Shown: positions 35,693-47,596 of the stretch, in pieces
Position numbering within the stretch: position 1 is the stretch's first letter
How the letters are laid out: each line of letters begins with the position of its first letter
Program-made: the position numbers and the translations under genes
Notes under the pieces: generated by a model
Seen by the model: the letters and a program-made list of their open reading frames with translations, nothing else
Told to the model about the DNA's origin: nothing
Database searches by the model: none
Assembly: GCA_003008705.1 (NCBI GenBank)
Contig: PDUO01000003.1
Coordinates: 125,891 to 189,890 of the forward strand
Length of the DNA stretch: 64,000 bases
From: Pezicula radicicola
Taxonomy: Eukaryota > Ascomycota > Leotiomycetes > Helotiales > Dermateaceae
Direction: 5' to 3'

Positions 35693-35715
35693 GCATTGTT
35701 CATGTATCAGGACCC
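35693..35715 (-). repeat. Right terminal inverted repeat of the MITE
   Basis: 23 bp ending TTCATGTATCAGGACCC; reverse complement of the left repeat except at two positions. Confidence 0.75.
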
Positions 35716-36130
35716 ATTAATACCTTGGAGTTTTGGATGGACGCGTGAGCAATGCCCTTCCGAAACTTTGATAATATTTCTTGGAAGGAGATCGAAGATC
35801 CAAGTACGCGTCATAAGATCAGAGTCTTCCCATCGGGACATGATCCTGAGAACCACGTCATTATGAATTGATTTATTACAACGAAGAAAGGAGACGACTT
35901 TAAAGGACGGTGGCACGAGATCTATCTTGAGATGTGGAAAGATCAAACGGAATAAGACGGAATTTCTGTTCACCCACATGTACTGCCAGTAAAGAATATT
36001 GAGGTCCATCTGTCAATGCTAACAGCTCTAGGATCGACGATAATAAATCCCACAACTATGTCGCTCGCTTCCTGTCCTTCAAAAGAATTCGGATGCTAGA
36101 GGATCCCACAGCCGGATAGTCCCCTGTACG

Positions 36131-36987
36131 AGGAGAATTATGAGTCGTACTTCCAGAACTAAACATTCTCCGAGTAAGTAATCTGTAAGTGTGATAGGCA
36201 GCACTAGAATCAATCTTCTGCCTATGTAAAGAGATAGCAATGACCTAGCTGAACGTGACCAAGAGGCCAGCTTGTTCCATCTCTCCTCGCAAATTTCTCC
36301 ACGATAAAGCTATCGTACGGACTTAAAAGGGGAAACTAATCACCCTTCGAGGATAAAAGACATACTAGAGAATTTGGAAGCTGATATCAAGCCTGGCTCT
36401 TGTGCAGAGTATCTTGGGTATGGGAGTTCATTCAGTTCAGACACGGGTTCTGAAACCTTTAGACGTCTTCTGTACAGGGGATTTATTGGAAACAATAGTG
36501 TCGTAAGTTTTAAATAAGATTCCGGTACTTGTTTGAATTTTTGAACATCTTGGAAGACATGGTTGAGCTTTTATATTCCTTTACTAGCGGCATAGTTGAT
36601 CTATTCAGCATATGAACTCAATATGTGAAGCGAGACCCCTTTTCTCCCCAATTCCTGTGGCAGGCGACTGCAACCGCCTGCACTAAACTTCGCCAAATCC
36701 AACTACATACAAATGGCATCCCTATCGCTTTGCGACATTCTTTAGTTGGTCGCTTGGTGTCTTGTTGGTTTCCAACACCAGAAAAGGTAATAGGATTACT
36801 CCACGTGTATTTCCGTGGCACATGATTTGATTTGTTCGGAGCTTCGTTCGAAACGAGTTAGGTGCTGCGGCTTACGGGAAAAGACGAATATAAGGTAGCA
36901 TTGCATCCAGTTCCAACTTCCAATACAACATTCCTGTTTCTTTCTCTACCTTGCATGTAATCCGAAAAATTAGTAACATCGTTGAAG
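36131..36987. other. Intergenic region upstream of thioesterase-like gene
   Basis: 857 bp with no recognisable gene. Short frames around 36,620-36,825 on both strands mirror each other and have no family signal. It should include the promoter of the gene at 36988. Confidence 0.5.
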
Positions 36988-38074
36988 ATGAATAAAGACC
37001 AAGAATGGGACAGCGTAAAAGCTTTTTCGCTACCACCTGATTTCATTCATAGCTCATTCACCCAAGCAACAAAGATAACAGCGGCCGATCATGGCGATAA
37101 CATCTACAAAGCTGATATCAAAAGAGATTGGTGCATCGGACAAGGTAAGTCCACCAATCTCATCTCCCAACCAAGAAACGGCCCCCAACTCGTTCATCGC
37201 AACTAAAGAAAACTAAAACAAATAATCAGTTCCTCATGGAGGCTACATAACATCCGTCGTAGCCACAGCCGTACAATTCCATTTCCAAACCAAACACCCA
37301 GAATTATCACAACCGGATCTAATAACCTTCCATGTTGAATTCCTCGCTCGCACAACCCCAGGACCTGCAGAGATACACATCACCGAGTTAAAACTAGGTC
37401 GACAATTCTCAACCGTCCGAGCACAATTACATCAATACCCTAGCAACGATCGAAGTAAAAAACCTCGAATCTGTCTAGAAGCAGTATTCACGCAAGGAAA
37501 CCTGACACGCGAAGAGAAAAGTGGAGGTATTACTTTACCAACTAGGAAAGTAGCTGGGGAATTGTATGATGTTATCAAGAGAGTGGATTGTGAAGCTTTT
37601 CAATTTGATGAGAGGTGGAAGCCTTTCAGACCAGCTGTTTTTAAAATGGACCATTGGGTTCCGAAGGGTAGTAATGAGGTTCTTGCTCATCCTGTTTTAG
37701 GTCCTAGTGTTAGGGAAGAATGGGTAAGATGGACTACTTCTCCTTCATCTAAGGATGCTCGGGATCATGGTTTTACTCCTATTTCACTTCCTTATATTGC
37801 GGATGCTTTTCGTCCGTTACCCGAAGCGTATGGGTTGGCTGGAGGCTGGTATCCGACGCTTAGTTATGGGTTAGAGGTTAAGAAGGCACCTCCGAAGGAG
37901 AAGGGGTGGGAATGGTTGTATTTTCGGGTTGAGATGTTGGTTTGTAAGGGGGGACGATTTGATTTGAGATTGCTGATTTTGGATGAGGAGGGGGAGGTTG
38001 TGGCTTTGGGAAATCATGTTGCCCTGGCTGTTAGTCAGGAGAGAGGTATGAAGTCTGTTGAAGCTAAGATTTAG
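36988..38074 (+). CDS. Acyl-CoA thioesterase-like (double hotdog, fungal thioesterase-like superfamily)
   Basis: Two exons, 36988-37144 and 37230-38074, give 333 aa. The junction gives WCIGQVPHGGYITSVVATA, the typical hotdog-helix opening of the thioesterase-like family, followed by DLITFHVEFLARTTPGPAEI and a second hotdog half (LPYIADAFRPLPEAYG, WYPTLSYGLEVKKAP, WLYFRVEMLVCKGGRFDL, ILDEEGEVVALGNHVALAV). The start was set at the ATG at 36988 rather than an upstream TTG. Such proteins hydrolyse acyl-CoA esters, though many fungal members are uncharacterised. It lies 2.4 kb beyond UTP13, so membership in the alkylcitrate cluster is possible (release of acyl groups) but not shown. Confidence 0.82.
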
Positions 38075-39001
38075 GGTTTGATAGATAGATTGGGCTGGGA
38101 AGAAGTGTTTTTGGGTTAATTTTCTCTTTGAGTGTAGAATCTTTGCTAGCTATGAATGGTATAGGCCTAGGTTCGTCGTTCTATGTTATACTGGAGTTTC
38201 TGGCGTAATATCATTGCAATGAGGACCAAGGAAACTTGCATACCTCTACTTGGAAGTTTCTCTTAAATCTCCTTCCTCTAACTCATAACTTACCTCCCAC
38301 CTCAACCAGCCCACTCTTACCAATATTCTCTAACTCAAAATCTCTAAACTGCCTCTACGAAAAGGATCCAAAACTAGCACCTTTACTTCTGTCTCAAGAG
38401 CATTGCAATTCGGAACCTCCATAGTGGGCGTAATCATCCTGGCCATTTTTTCCCCCAAAGAGGGTGTTCTAAATCTGGTGAGCAGAGCCTTGGTCATATC
38501 CTCGGCGTGCTTTTGGTCGCTTACATTGCATCATCACAAAATAACAGGGAATTGGGCATCGAAGTCTCGACATGAGCATTTTCCATTTCTGTCTTTGGGC
38601 ATAGTCACAAAAGCTACTACTACCTTGACCTAAAGTATAGGTGAGGAAACCTAAACTAGGCTAAGCAGAGGTGAGCTATGGTAGACAGTGCCAAGGATAC
38701 CCCGTTTGGGCCCCTCGGTTGCTACTGTCGTCAGTGAAAATTAGAAAAAGTAAGTCAAGAGTTCTTTTAGGGCCAGTTCTAGCTCCCTGTTGGCAATAGG
38801 TACACTAAACAACCGGCTGAGCTTCTTAATTTCGCAAATTTAACTTTAACATTTGTGAGTGTATATATATTTGTTAAGCCCTTATTAACTTCGCTTAACT
38901 ATAAAGTTTGTTCTTAAATTCATAAGATATTTCTTTGTAGTAGTGAATGGATCCAGCTGTCAGTTGCATATCCAAGAAATGCTATCATAACATCAAAGTT
39001 A
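38075..39001. other. Intergenic region, no gene seen
   Basis: 927 bp between the thioesterase-like gene and the 3' end of a 7TM gene. It is AT-rich after 38,800 with a TATATATAT run. Two short + frames (38,236 and 38,403) look non-coding. Confidence 0.5.
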
Positions 39002-40528
39002 TTACTCGCCACCATCCTTTCTAGACCATGCTCCCACAGTATATCCTACAATCCGCTTTGGGTGCTGTTGACCATTCCAGTGTCCCTCTTTTGCACGTTC
39101 TTCCCAACCATCTACCGCATGTGACTCCACGCTTACCTCCTCCAGCTTATGAATCCCATCGGCGCCTTTCTTGATAGGGTTGAGCTCGACATCGCTACCA
39201 CTGTCATCTGCTAGGTTTCCCAAGGAGCGAGTCGCGCTGTGTTTACCTGATGTGCTCGACGTTAACTTTTGAGGCGTCGCTCGACTTCCAATCCCACTCG
39301 CGTTGATGTAATGTGAGTTTGCTCGGTTCGAACCATTTGTAGAATTGCGACCACGTCGGTATAGAAGTGAACTAAGGGCGGGAAGAGAGACGACAATGAT
39401 TGCCACCGTCATTTCAGCCATGGACCATACATCTGAGAGAAGTCTATAAGCGAGGAACTCTTATAGATAAGGTATAGAAAGAGTCGAGGATAGCAAACTC
39501 TGAAGTGAGAAGGGATAGGAATTCAATTAACGTACATAAATCATTATATAAAGCTGTGTCTTGTACTGAAATAAATCGTGCTATGCTAACGGCCATGGTT
39601 ATTGCTCCCAGAGCGAAAGTTACACCTAGGCCCACGATCTGACGGGGCCTTAACTTGAGTTCTCGCAGCAGTGGAAATGGAAGCAAGAAGACTAGAAGAT
39701 CCGAATCAGTGATGTTCTATGCTCATATATACTGACGTCAATGAAGAGGACCATAATTACACACTCATAATGTCTGATGTTATATTCGTTGACCAGTCGA
39801 TCCGGAATACCACTAAGGAGTTGAATGTGGAGCATGCATCTGGATCTGTTGACCAGTTGCTCGATACGTCTGAACCACACCAGAAGGTATCAAGAAACGC
39901 AGTGCAGAGGAAGGCGCTGGCGGTAAAAGCTGAAACGAGATACAATGCCCAACGTAGTCTAGGCTTCGTCACAGGAAATAGTTGTAGATAAAACGCTAGG
40001 ATCGTGAACTTTGGGAAGTATATCCCACTGTCATAAAAGTAATTGGAAGCGAAGGAGTACTAAAATCCATTTCATTAGCTCAAGATCCTTCGGTATAACA
40101 ATTCGAAACCCAGACATTAAATTACTAGCTGTATGAAAATAGCAAATTCATTAAGACTTGTGGCAGCTGCATTCTAACAACAGATACCATAAACTAACCT
40201 TCGACAAAGTGACTTCTTCTTGAACTTGCGCAGCACCTGAATCTGAACTTGTAAAGGCATTGCCATTCATCGCTCCGAGTTTGTAAGACTGAGTGTCGCA
40301 TATTATGAGTGCGAGGGCATCCACCACCGAAATAATCAGAAGGATATCAGAGAGAAGAAGCTTTCTGTGCTGTATACGAAGCCTAACGACCAGTCGTACG
40401 GCAACGAGGAAAGTCGCAAGTGTGAATAGAGACCATTCGAAGCCCTGCAGTTACAAGTCAGTTATCATAAGGCACAGATCCATCGATCGTCTTACCATCA
40501 CCGCATTCCCCGATAGATCGGCAACCAT
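39002..40528 (-). CDS. Fungal-rhodopsin/PTH11-like 7TM integral membrane protein (long-tailed)
   Basis: Five exons on the minus strand, 40528-40496, 40444-40199, 40059-39765, 39691-39536 and 39432-39002, give 386 aa. It has seven predicted spans and family motifs: RKLLLSDILLIISVVDALAL, SFASNYFYDSGIYFPKFTIL, LYLVSAFTASAFLC, TFWCGSDVSSNWSTDPDACS, LRPRQIVGLGVTFALGAITM and SMAEMTVAIIVVSLPALSSLL. The conserved Trp-Cys region and the late DLYVWSMAEM block match the fungal rhodopsin-like domain (PF20684 type). A 120-residue charged cytosolic tail follows TM7. The gene is divergent from a paralogue at 42031 with identical intron positions. Members are thought to be receptor-like or membrane-signalling proteins; ligand unknown. 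Confidence 0.83.
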
Positions 40529-42030
40529 GATCGAATCTGTTGGACAGTGCGCGCAAAGCCCTATTGAAGATACTAGCAAAGGAACACCAAGCAAAGCACG
40601 GATACTTCGAAAAGCGGATAGTTGTAGTGCAGTTTAAGCAGTTATGATAGCTGATCAGTGGGGGGAAGCCGTATACATACAATCTGTGCGTAGATAGCTT
40701 CCATTTGGTATTGAGTCTGACACCACAAAGAGATAGGGATCAGAGATGGAACTGTCCTCATACACCACCACCTGGCCCTGCTGAGTATACTTTCAAGCCA
40801 GAGATACCTCTCTCACGTGTGCACTGTTTCGCCACGGGAAATCTCGGCCAATACTTACAGCCTATTCGCATTAATGCTGCACGAAAAATGTCATACACGA
40901 AGTTTTGCAAGGATAAATTTGATGTTTTCGGACAGTTGAAACAATTGAAATCCATAAAAATCATTGAAAACTGTGCAGAATTTTTGACAATGCACTGTAG
41001 ACTACCGTGATCCTGTCCCGGAAGCCCAAAATCTATTATGCTTTAATCTTCAATTCATTAAAAAATTTCGCAAGATCCCTACGAATTAGGATGTGTGTCT
41101 CATCCAGGTCAGAACTCCTGTGTAGATACTAGGATATATATGAAATCCAACATTTACGCCTCAGCATGCTGCAGGTACGACCGTTTATGGAATATACGGC
41201 ATGAAAATTATTCCCTGCTCGCTTATATGACGAGGGAATAATTTGCTCTCTCAACACAACATCGTAGAAATCCACTGAAATTGGAGATAGACTATCAAAA
41301 ATTCTCACATACTTTAAAGTTGTGACTTTGCCATACAGGCAACTCGAACTCGCATTCTTTTGAAGATATCAAAATCTCTAATTTTCAGTCGAAGCGAGCA
41401 CCTTCCAGCCTGAGCTGGCTGGATACCCACCTTAATATGCAAGGCGGGTCACGGCAAGATATCCGGACCCAGGCCAACGGTACTCCTCGTAACCGTTGCC
41501 TTAACCATTTTATACTGTCCTTCCTAACAGGCCATTCCATAATTCGGGTTAGCCCCTCTGCCAATGTCATCCCATCCGGAGTAATAAACGTAACAGATCA
41601 CTACATGGCTTTGCACAGAGAATCGATGTCATTGGCCTATCATATATTGTATTTATATTATTGTAAACGTGGGCGAAGCGAAGACTCCGTAACTTTATGG
41701 TAGGTGCCGAAGGTGGAGCACGTACTGGGTTCGTGGAGGCGTCAATAATGTTTGATGGAAGTCCATGTCTCAATCTGCATATTGTTTGTTGTCATCTTGA
41801 TTTAAAAAAAGTGGAGACCAAGTTAGCTGAGTTATACTTGTATATATCTCTCTCCATATATCTTTTCCACTTGACGACTTTAGCCACATTGAACTATAAA
41901 CAGTACGGGAAACTGGAATTCTGCTAAATACTTTTTCTACTTCCACGTCCTCGTCGTTTCACAACAGCAATAGCAACAACAGAATCTACGTATTACGTGG
42001 AGGAGCTGCCTTCTTGGCTCATTGGTTACA
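40529..42030. promoter_or_regulatory. Divergent intergenic region between two 7TM paralogues
   Basis: 1.5 kb between the start codons of the two head-to-head 7TM genes. AT-rich, with short open frames on both strands (for example 40,705-41,010 and 41,437-41,703) that show no family signal. A CCAGCCTGAGCTGGCTGG imperfect palindrome lies at about 41,405. It must hold both promoters. Confidence 0.45.
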
Positions 42031-43132
42031 ATGGCTTACCTTTCGGGCCGCGGTGATATGGTTAGCCACGACACTATTTCATATTCTACATCTTCAAAGG
42101 ATAAATGTTAACTTGAAGAAGGTTGGAGAATGGATCCTTCTCGTATTCTCGCTGGCTTTGATCATCCTCCGGCTGTACGTTCGATTATTCCGAGAGCGCT
42201 CGAGACTTCTTCTATCTGATATCATTCTCATCATCGCTGGACTCGATGCTATTGCCTTGATCATAACAGACACCTTGACTTATCACATTGGCGCGATGGA
42301 CAACGAGATCTACTCGGTCGAATTGTCGAAGGTATGTACACCTCGTTGCATCATGCTGTTGTCTCAGCAGATACGTTACAGAACAAAACTAACATTCTGC
42401 GACTAGATTTCTTTTGCATCCAACTACTTCTACGATGTCGGCATAGGCTTTCCAAAACTGAGCATGTTGGCTTTCTACTGGGGAACCTTCCCAGCGAGCC
42501 GACCGAAGCTTCGAATGGCATTATATGCCGTCACAGCCTATGTCTGTGCTTGCTATATCACCATCCTCTTCGATGACACCTTTTACTGCGGAGGAAAAGT
42601 ATCTGTGCAGTGGTCGCAAGCAGATGGCGCGTGCAACGTTTTCTACGCTCCGATTCCATTCTACGTCAACTTCGCTCTCAACCTCTCTTGTTACATCTTC
42701 AGTATGTATTTTATCCACTCGCTGTCTTGGAGTCGATGCAAGATCAAGCAGATTACTAACTTTATTTGCGAATAGTCTACACCTTACCTCTGTTTCTGCT
42801 CAACGAGGTCGCAAAGGATTTAAAGATCGGAATCCTGATAACTTTCTTTATGGGATTCGTTACGCTCGTTTTCTGTGCGGTTCGATTTGCGACTCTGGAA
42901 ACGGTTTGGTCGCAACCAAACTTCGTTTGTGAGTATACTAGAAGCATATGTGTGATGCTGTGTAGGGCTAAGCTAACATAATACAGATATCTTTAGTATG
43001 CTAGAAATGGCATTAGCCTTGATCACCACCACGCTTCCCGGTCTTAAATCACTCCTCAAGAGAGGAGATCCGATTAGTGATCCTGAGTCTGTTGAAGAGA
43101 TCCACAATATCAAGGGTGGACAGACGGAGTAG
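42031..43132 (+). CDS. Fungal-rhodopsin/PTH11-like 7TM integral membrane protein (short-tailed paralogue)
   Basis: Five exons, 42031-42060, 42122-42331, 42407-42701, 42776-42928 and 42987-43132, give 277 aa. Motifs parallel the gene at 39002: RLLLSDIILIIAGLDAIALI, SKISFASNYFYDVGIGFPKL, DTFYCGGKVSVQWSQADGAC, YTLPLFLLNEVAKDLKIGIL and FSMLEMALALITTTLPGLKSLL. Exon 3 is 295 nt in both copies and all four introns coincide. The first exon is only 30 nt, chosen because it matches the 33-nt first exon of the paralogue (both end in Met before a GEW/FEW motif). The C-terminal tail is about 95 residues shorter. Receptor-like role inferred from the family. Confidence 0.8.
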
Positions 43133-45480
43133 CTCTTGTTTAGAAGTAATCGTGGTAATTTATCAATACGTACAAAATTCGTTGTATACCCTAATATCAT
43201 GTCTACGCTGGCTATGTTCTTCTATTCTGAACAGTGTCATAAGTTCAGATTACTGTGTCTACTCCGTATAGTGATGTCTACCTCAACGAATGCTGACTAC
43301 TCTCAATCCAAGGCTGCTCTCCACGTTAAGCTCTTGCTGCACTGACACACAGATTCCTCTTTTAACATGTCTTGTTCCGCGAGCAAAATTCGCTATGGCC
43401 GCTGTAGCGCTTAAATAGGCCTCGTATTTATCCCCGATACTTCGCCTGTGAACTTCCCCTTAGCAAATTCCCGGCACGCAAGATAATAGATAGTCAGAGC
43501 CGTCAGGAACTGACAATCTCCTGTCACACACGTTCTGATGACAGTTATGGGATTGTTGTGCATCGGTAGCAGGAAAAGCGAAAATTTGAGTCTAAGTATC
43601 CAATACATAATTGATGGGCTTTATAGTTGTTGTAACAATAGTTCAAAGGTTGCTTAACTTTTGGATCAGGCTTTGGACATTGTCTTTTACTACACAAAAG
43701 TGGGGATGTAGAGCATTTTTTTTAAAACTCTTTTCTGGGCCATCCACTCTACTCTAGATATGTATATAATCTAAGGTCGAAGAACTAAAACTTGCGCTAC
43801 GCTACATAGGGTCTTCTGATAAATCAAGTCCTCCCAAACTTTTATGGAAAAACGAGAGTTTTGTTAGGACATTGTTGACTGAGAGATACGAGATGTTGGG
43901 ACTTGAGGAAGGTGGAGTGTTTGTAAATCGGCGCGTCTTAAATCTCCCAGAGTGGCTGTTATAGAGGGGGGGATGGGGCGACAATCCGACCATGTTAAGA
44001 GCATGCAATCAGTAGTACTTGTGCCGTGTCATTACTGCACAGCAGTCTTCCTAATTACGTCAAGTAGCGCTGTGATTCCTTTAACTTTTGTGACTGTGAA
44101 AGTTTAGGGGGCTTCAAGTTTTTCACCCAGGCCTTATGCAAATCGTTCTAGTTACGTATAGTGAACTCCCAAATGGAAGCTACACCATGATATCACGATT
44201 CAGAATTTTCTATATGTTAGCCTCAATCCTTCTGTACTATCAACTTCATTACTCATCAACTACCAATTGATTTCTCCAAAGAAACCTCAACATCTTGAAG
44301 CCCAAAATATCTTCTTGCATTATCAGATCATAAATTCTTCTTTGCATTTCTGCATTCTCATCCTCTACACAGACAATACAGTTCTACCTACACTACTTAA
44401 AGATTATAAGAGTTGCCTCACGCTCTACGGCGAGGTAAGTTGGGGCTATACATGCGATCCTAGTTCTGGATCCAATAATTTCACGCTCGCCAATATAAAC
44501 AACGACCTCTACCAGGCGGAGCCAACCCTCAATCCTCAACCTGACCACACTAGTCGAACGTCGTATTTACCTCGCATATTAAGACTTTTATGGATGAGCA
44601 TTTGCTTTCTATACAAAGGAGGGGGCTTTCGCATACTGGTACGACTTTATGTCCATGGTGGCACAAGCGATCGGTACGTTGTGACAAGAAATATGCTAAT
44701 TATCAGGAAAAATACCGGGTGGGAAAAGTCATCAAGTCGGCAAGTCGGGCTTCGATTCACTGAACGCGGACCCCTTGTTTTGCTTGCTGAGCTGGAGCTT
44801 GTTGCGGGGTGGTCCGAGTTAAAGTTAGGTTAAACTGTTCTAGATATTGGTCTGGCAGAGTTTGTCGCCCGGTTTGGAGCTGTTGGCTGATTAGTTCTCG
44901 CAGGAACGAAGTGTAATGTTAGTGAAACGACAGTGGATGTACCTGGTACAACTTACTATAGCTTTTGGAGGGGCACAGCTTAAGTATAAGGAGAAGATTT
45001 TAGGAAACACTTACTGTAGTGATAGGGTTCTGAGAGTTAGCTTGGAGGGGTAAGTTTTGTATTATATGTACTATAATATAACTACTATTTTCTAAGTGAA
45101 AAGAGGAGCCCTGGTAATATGAGAACGGTCGATGGGAGAAGATCCGCTCTTTCTGAGCCTCTTCATGAGCAATGGACGTTCTTGTGCAACATTCACAGAA
45201 ACAAAGATGACATTATTTGAAAACGTTGTCATTTCAAGGTTTTACCTATGATGTCCATTTTCCCAATCCCACTAGATGCTGTGAGAGGAACTGTTAGGAA
45301 GGGTATAGATTCAGAGAAAGAGCACTCACGTAGAATGACTGAAATGAGCAAGACGTTCTAAGGTAGCGTGTAGTATATCATCTAGCTAGCGAATTAAGTA
45401 TATCATCAACACCTCTATACCTTTCGTAGTGACTTTAATTCCTTTTCTAAACAATATTGTCTTAAAAAACAGCTGACCTG
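43133..45480. other. Gene-poor stretch, one doubtful ORF
   Basis: 2.3 kb of mostly AT-rich sequence. A 188-codon open frame at 44267-44833 opens with TTG, has no splice support and no family resemblance, and is not called. Nothing else is recognisable. Confidence 0.45.
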
Positions 45481-46996
45481 CTAGAAAACTTATCTACTTC
45501 GCAATGCCTCAAGATATGTGTATCTAGTCGACCGCTCGTCGTGTTTGAGGATTATTTTAGTGCTTTCCCTAGCCTAAGACTTCAAGATCTTACGTTTCAT
45601 GGCATTGCAAATTATGTTATGGACCGTCTTCTCAATAACAAAAGATATCAGCACTTAGCTCAACGAGAGCTAATCCTTGCACCAAGACTTGTAGAGGAAG
45701 TAGTCAACAAAGCGGATGGTGTCTTTCTATGGGTTGAGCTTGTGGTGGGTTCCTTGGTAAATGGGCTAGGCAATTATGACGATATATCAGATCTCCAAGC
45801 CCGATTGCAGCTACTCCCCCGAGACCTTGAGGCATTGGCGATCACATGCTTACAGCACGGATGGATCCATTATACATGGAAAAGGCCTCCAAGATAATCC
45901 AAATTGTGCGTGAATCGCAAGAAGTACGAGAAGAGGAGCCACTTACGATTCTTGCCTTCGAATTTGCGTACGACAACAACTCTTGGGCCACCCTCAATTC
46001 CGCGATTACCCCGATGAGTGCTGTTGAACTGGACTCCAAAGTTCGAAATGCCGTCATTCGACTTAAGTCTTATTGTCCGAGACTTCTCGAGGCCTCTGGA
46101 TGTGTACCAGAATCTTTACATTTCCCCCGCACGCATGACTCCATAAACATCAACGGAAAGGTGCAGTATCACCATCGGACATTGCGGGAGTACTTGAGGA
46201 AACCTCAAGTTTGGGAAGCACTCGTCACACACACAACTGACACTGGCTTCGATGCAAGCCTCTGCTTGCTGAGATCTTGTATTATGCTACTAAAGACGGC
46301 GAATACCTATAGTCATAACGGTTTGGAATATGACATGGCATCGGCAGCATTGGAATATGCTTCTCGTGTGCCAAGCCCTGTCTGTTGGGAGTCTTTCCGT
46401 TTATAGATGAGCTTGACCGTGTTATGGGGGCGCTACCGGGGCACGATGAGGACCCGTGGTATCGCGAGGTTTGGAGGGACTTGACAGGAATTCAATTTTA
46501 TGGAAACACGAAGACACCATGCTTAGCACAGCTGTGCACTATGACCTCGTCTCCTATGTGGCTAACCGACTGGAATATATCCCAAAAGCGGTCTCTTCCA
46601 AAATGGGCATGCCTCTGCTATTCTATGCAGTTTGGAACCAGTTCGCCAAGGTGTACAATATGGAAAAGCGGGAAGCTACCATGGAAATATTCTTCAGATA
46701 CGGTGCCAGTTCCCTGGACAGCGTGGTATCACGAAGTTGACAGTACCAATGAGCTCGTTGAAAAGGATTCTCCAGAATTGACAGCACTATTGAAAATTGT
46801 GAGGGTCTTCCTCCTTCACGGTACAAATGCAAACCTGCCGTATACTGCGAAAAACATTGTTTCAAATGCAACAGCAGTCATCGAACGCGCTTTGCTTGTA
46901 CACCAACCCCAAGAAGCAGCGGAGATCAGGAAATTGCTTAATAACAACCCATCACATGGGGATCAGGATGCGTCGCAGTTCAACATTACTAATTAG
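45481..46996 (+). pseudogene. Relic of a fungal NACHT-type NTPase protein (region after the NACHT domain)
   Basis: The sequence matches the part of fungal NACHT proteins just after the NTPase: ICVSSRPLVVFEDYFSAFPS, APRLVEEVVNKADGVFLWVE and SDLQARLQLLPRDLEAL. It then shifts frame near 45,840 and continues as RMDPLYMEKASKIIQIVRES, VQYHHRTLREYLRKPQVWEA and CLLRSCIMLLKTA. At least two further frame changes follow (about 46,385 and 46,490-46,740) before the ankyrin-like tail VRVFLLHGTNANLPY. The P-loop portion upstream is missing. Such proteins act in heterokaryon incompatibility and innate-type recognition. This copy is truncated and frameshifted, so it cannot be functional as read. Confidence 0.75.
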
Positions 46997-47596
46997 TTCC
47001 CGATGCTGAGAATTTGGATCTGGGCGTTGGTGTATTCATTACTTTGTACGCTGTCGCTTGATGGACGTTGGCATCGAGAGGTAGGCAGAATTGGTATCTC
47101 TAGGAGTTCTGGGTTGATGTGGTGCCTGTGTCGTTCTTGGGAAGGTGGTGATGTGAAGTTTGCACACACCTTGTAGTCGCTAAAGAAGCACGCTGTAGCG
47201 AGGCAATAAGACCCTACCTTACGAAGTATATAGAATCATTCTGTAGGGTTTGCTATGGCTTTCTATCCGCCGCGAATAAAGCGAAGCTGTATAGAATATT
47301 AGTAGGTTATTGTTTCTCAAACTTTATTTTATCTTTAGTCTTTGATAATCTAACTACCTACCTACCTAGGTATTATGTCCTGGAAAAGCGATTTATAACT
47401 TAGATAGTGTCGATTAGCCGGGGTTCTACCGACGGCCAAATCGCGCTACCGACCGAGCCTTAGCATTTCCGTGTTTCCATCATCCCAAGACGCGACAGCC
47501 AAGCACATCCAAAAAATACTCGCACACTTCAGTTCTCAATTGCAAGTCCAGGCGTTTGGATTGAATAAGAGGAGATGAGTCTGCAACCTCGAGAAA
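46997..47596. other. Intergenic region, no gene seen
   Basis: 600 bp with a short CTAC tandem (CTACCTACCTACCTAGGTA, about 47,352). No gene supported; it contains the promoter of the next gene. Confidence 0.45.

Larger units (their letters stand above)
35481..35715. mobile_element. Short inverted-repeat element (MITE-like)
   Basis: A 235-bp non-coding stretch bounded by 23-bp terminal inverted repeats with two mismatches. The left end begins GGGTCCTGATAC and the right end is its reverse complement, ending GTATCAGGACCC. The inside is AT-rich with several GAGTTAC/GTAACTC-type words. Flanks both start ATTAA (35473 and 35716), a possible imperfect target-site duplication. No transposase is encoded, so it would be non-autonomous. 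Superfamily not assigned. Confidence 0.7.
34982..36130 (+). pseudogene. Possible decayed gene of unknown function, interrupted by a MITE
   Basis: One + frame reads from about 34,982 to 35,437 with a single internal TAG (about 35,162), giving protein-like sequence such as RAPNNALESWRTFFLDHMTK and then AFQHMERFNSCFMLEDARI. After the inserted element, frames at 35,750-36,100 again look coding (SWKEIEDPSTRHKIRVFPSG, RWHEIYLEMWKDQ) but are broken by stops. I do not recognise a family. A short intron spanning the TAG cannot be excluded for the left part. This is a tentative call. Confidence 0.3.

Noticed and set aside
44267..44833. 188-codon open frame on the + strand
   Set aside because: It opens at TTG, has no splice signals or recognisable motif, and its composition looks random.
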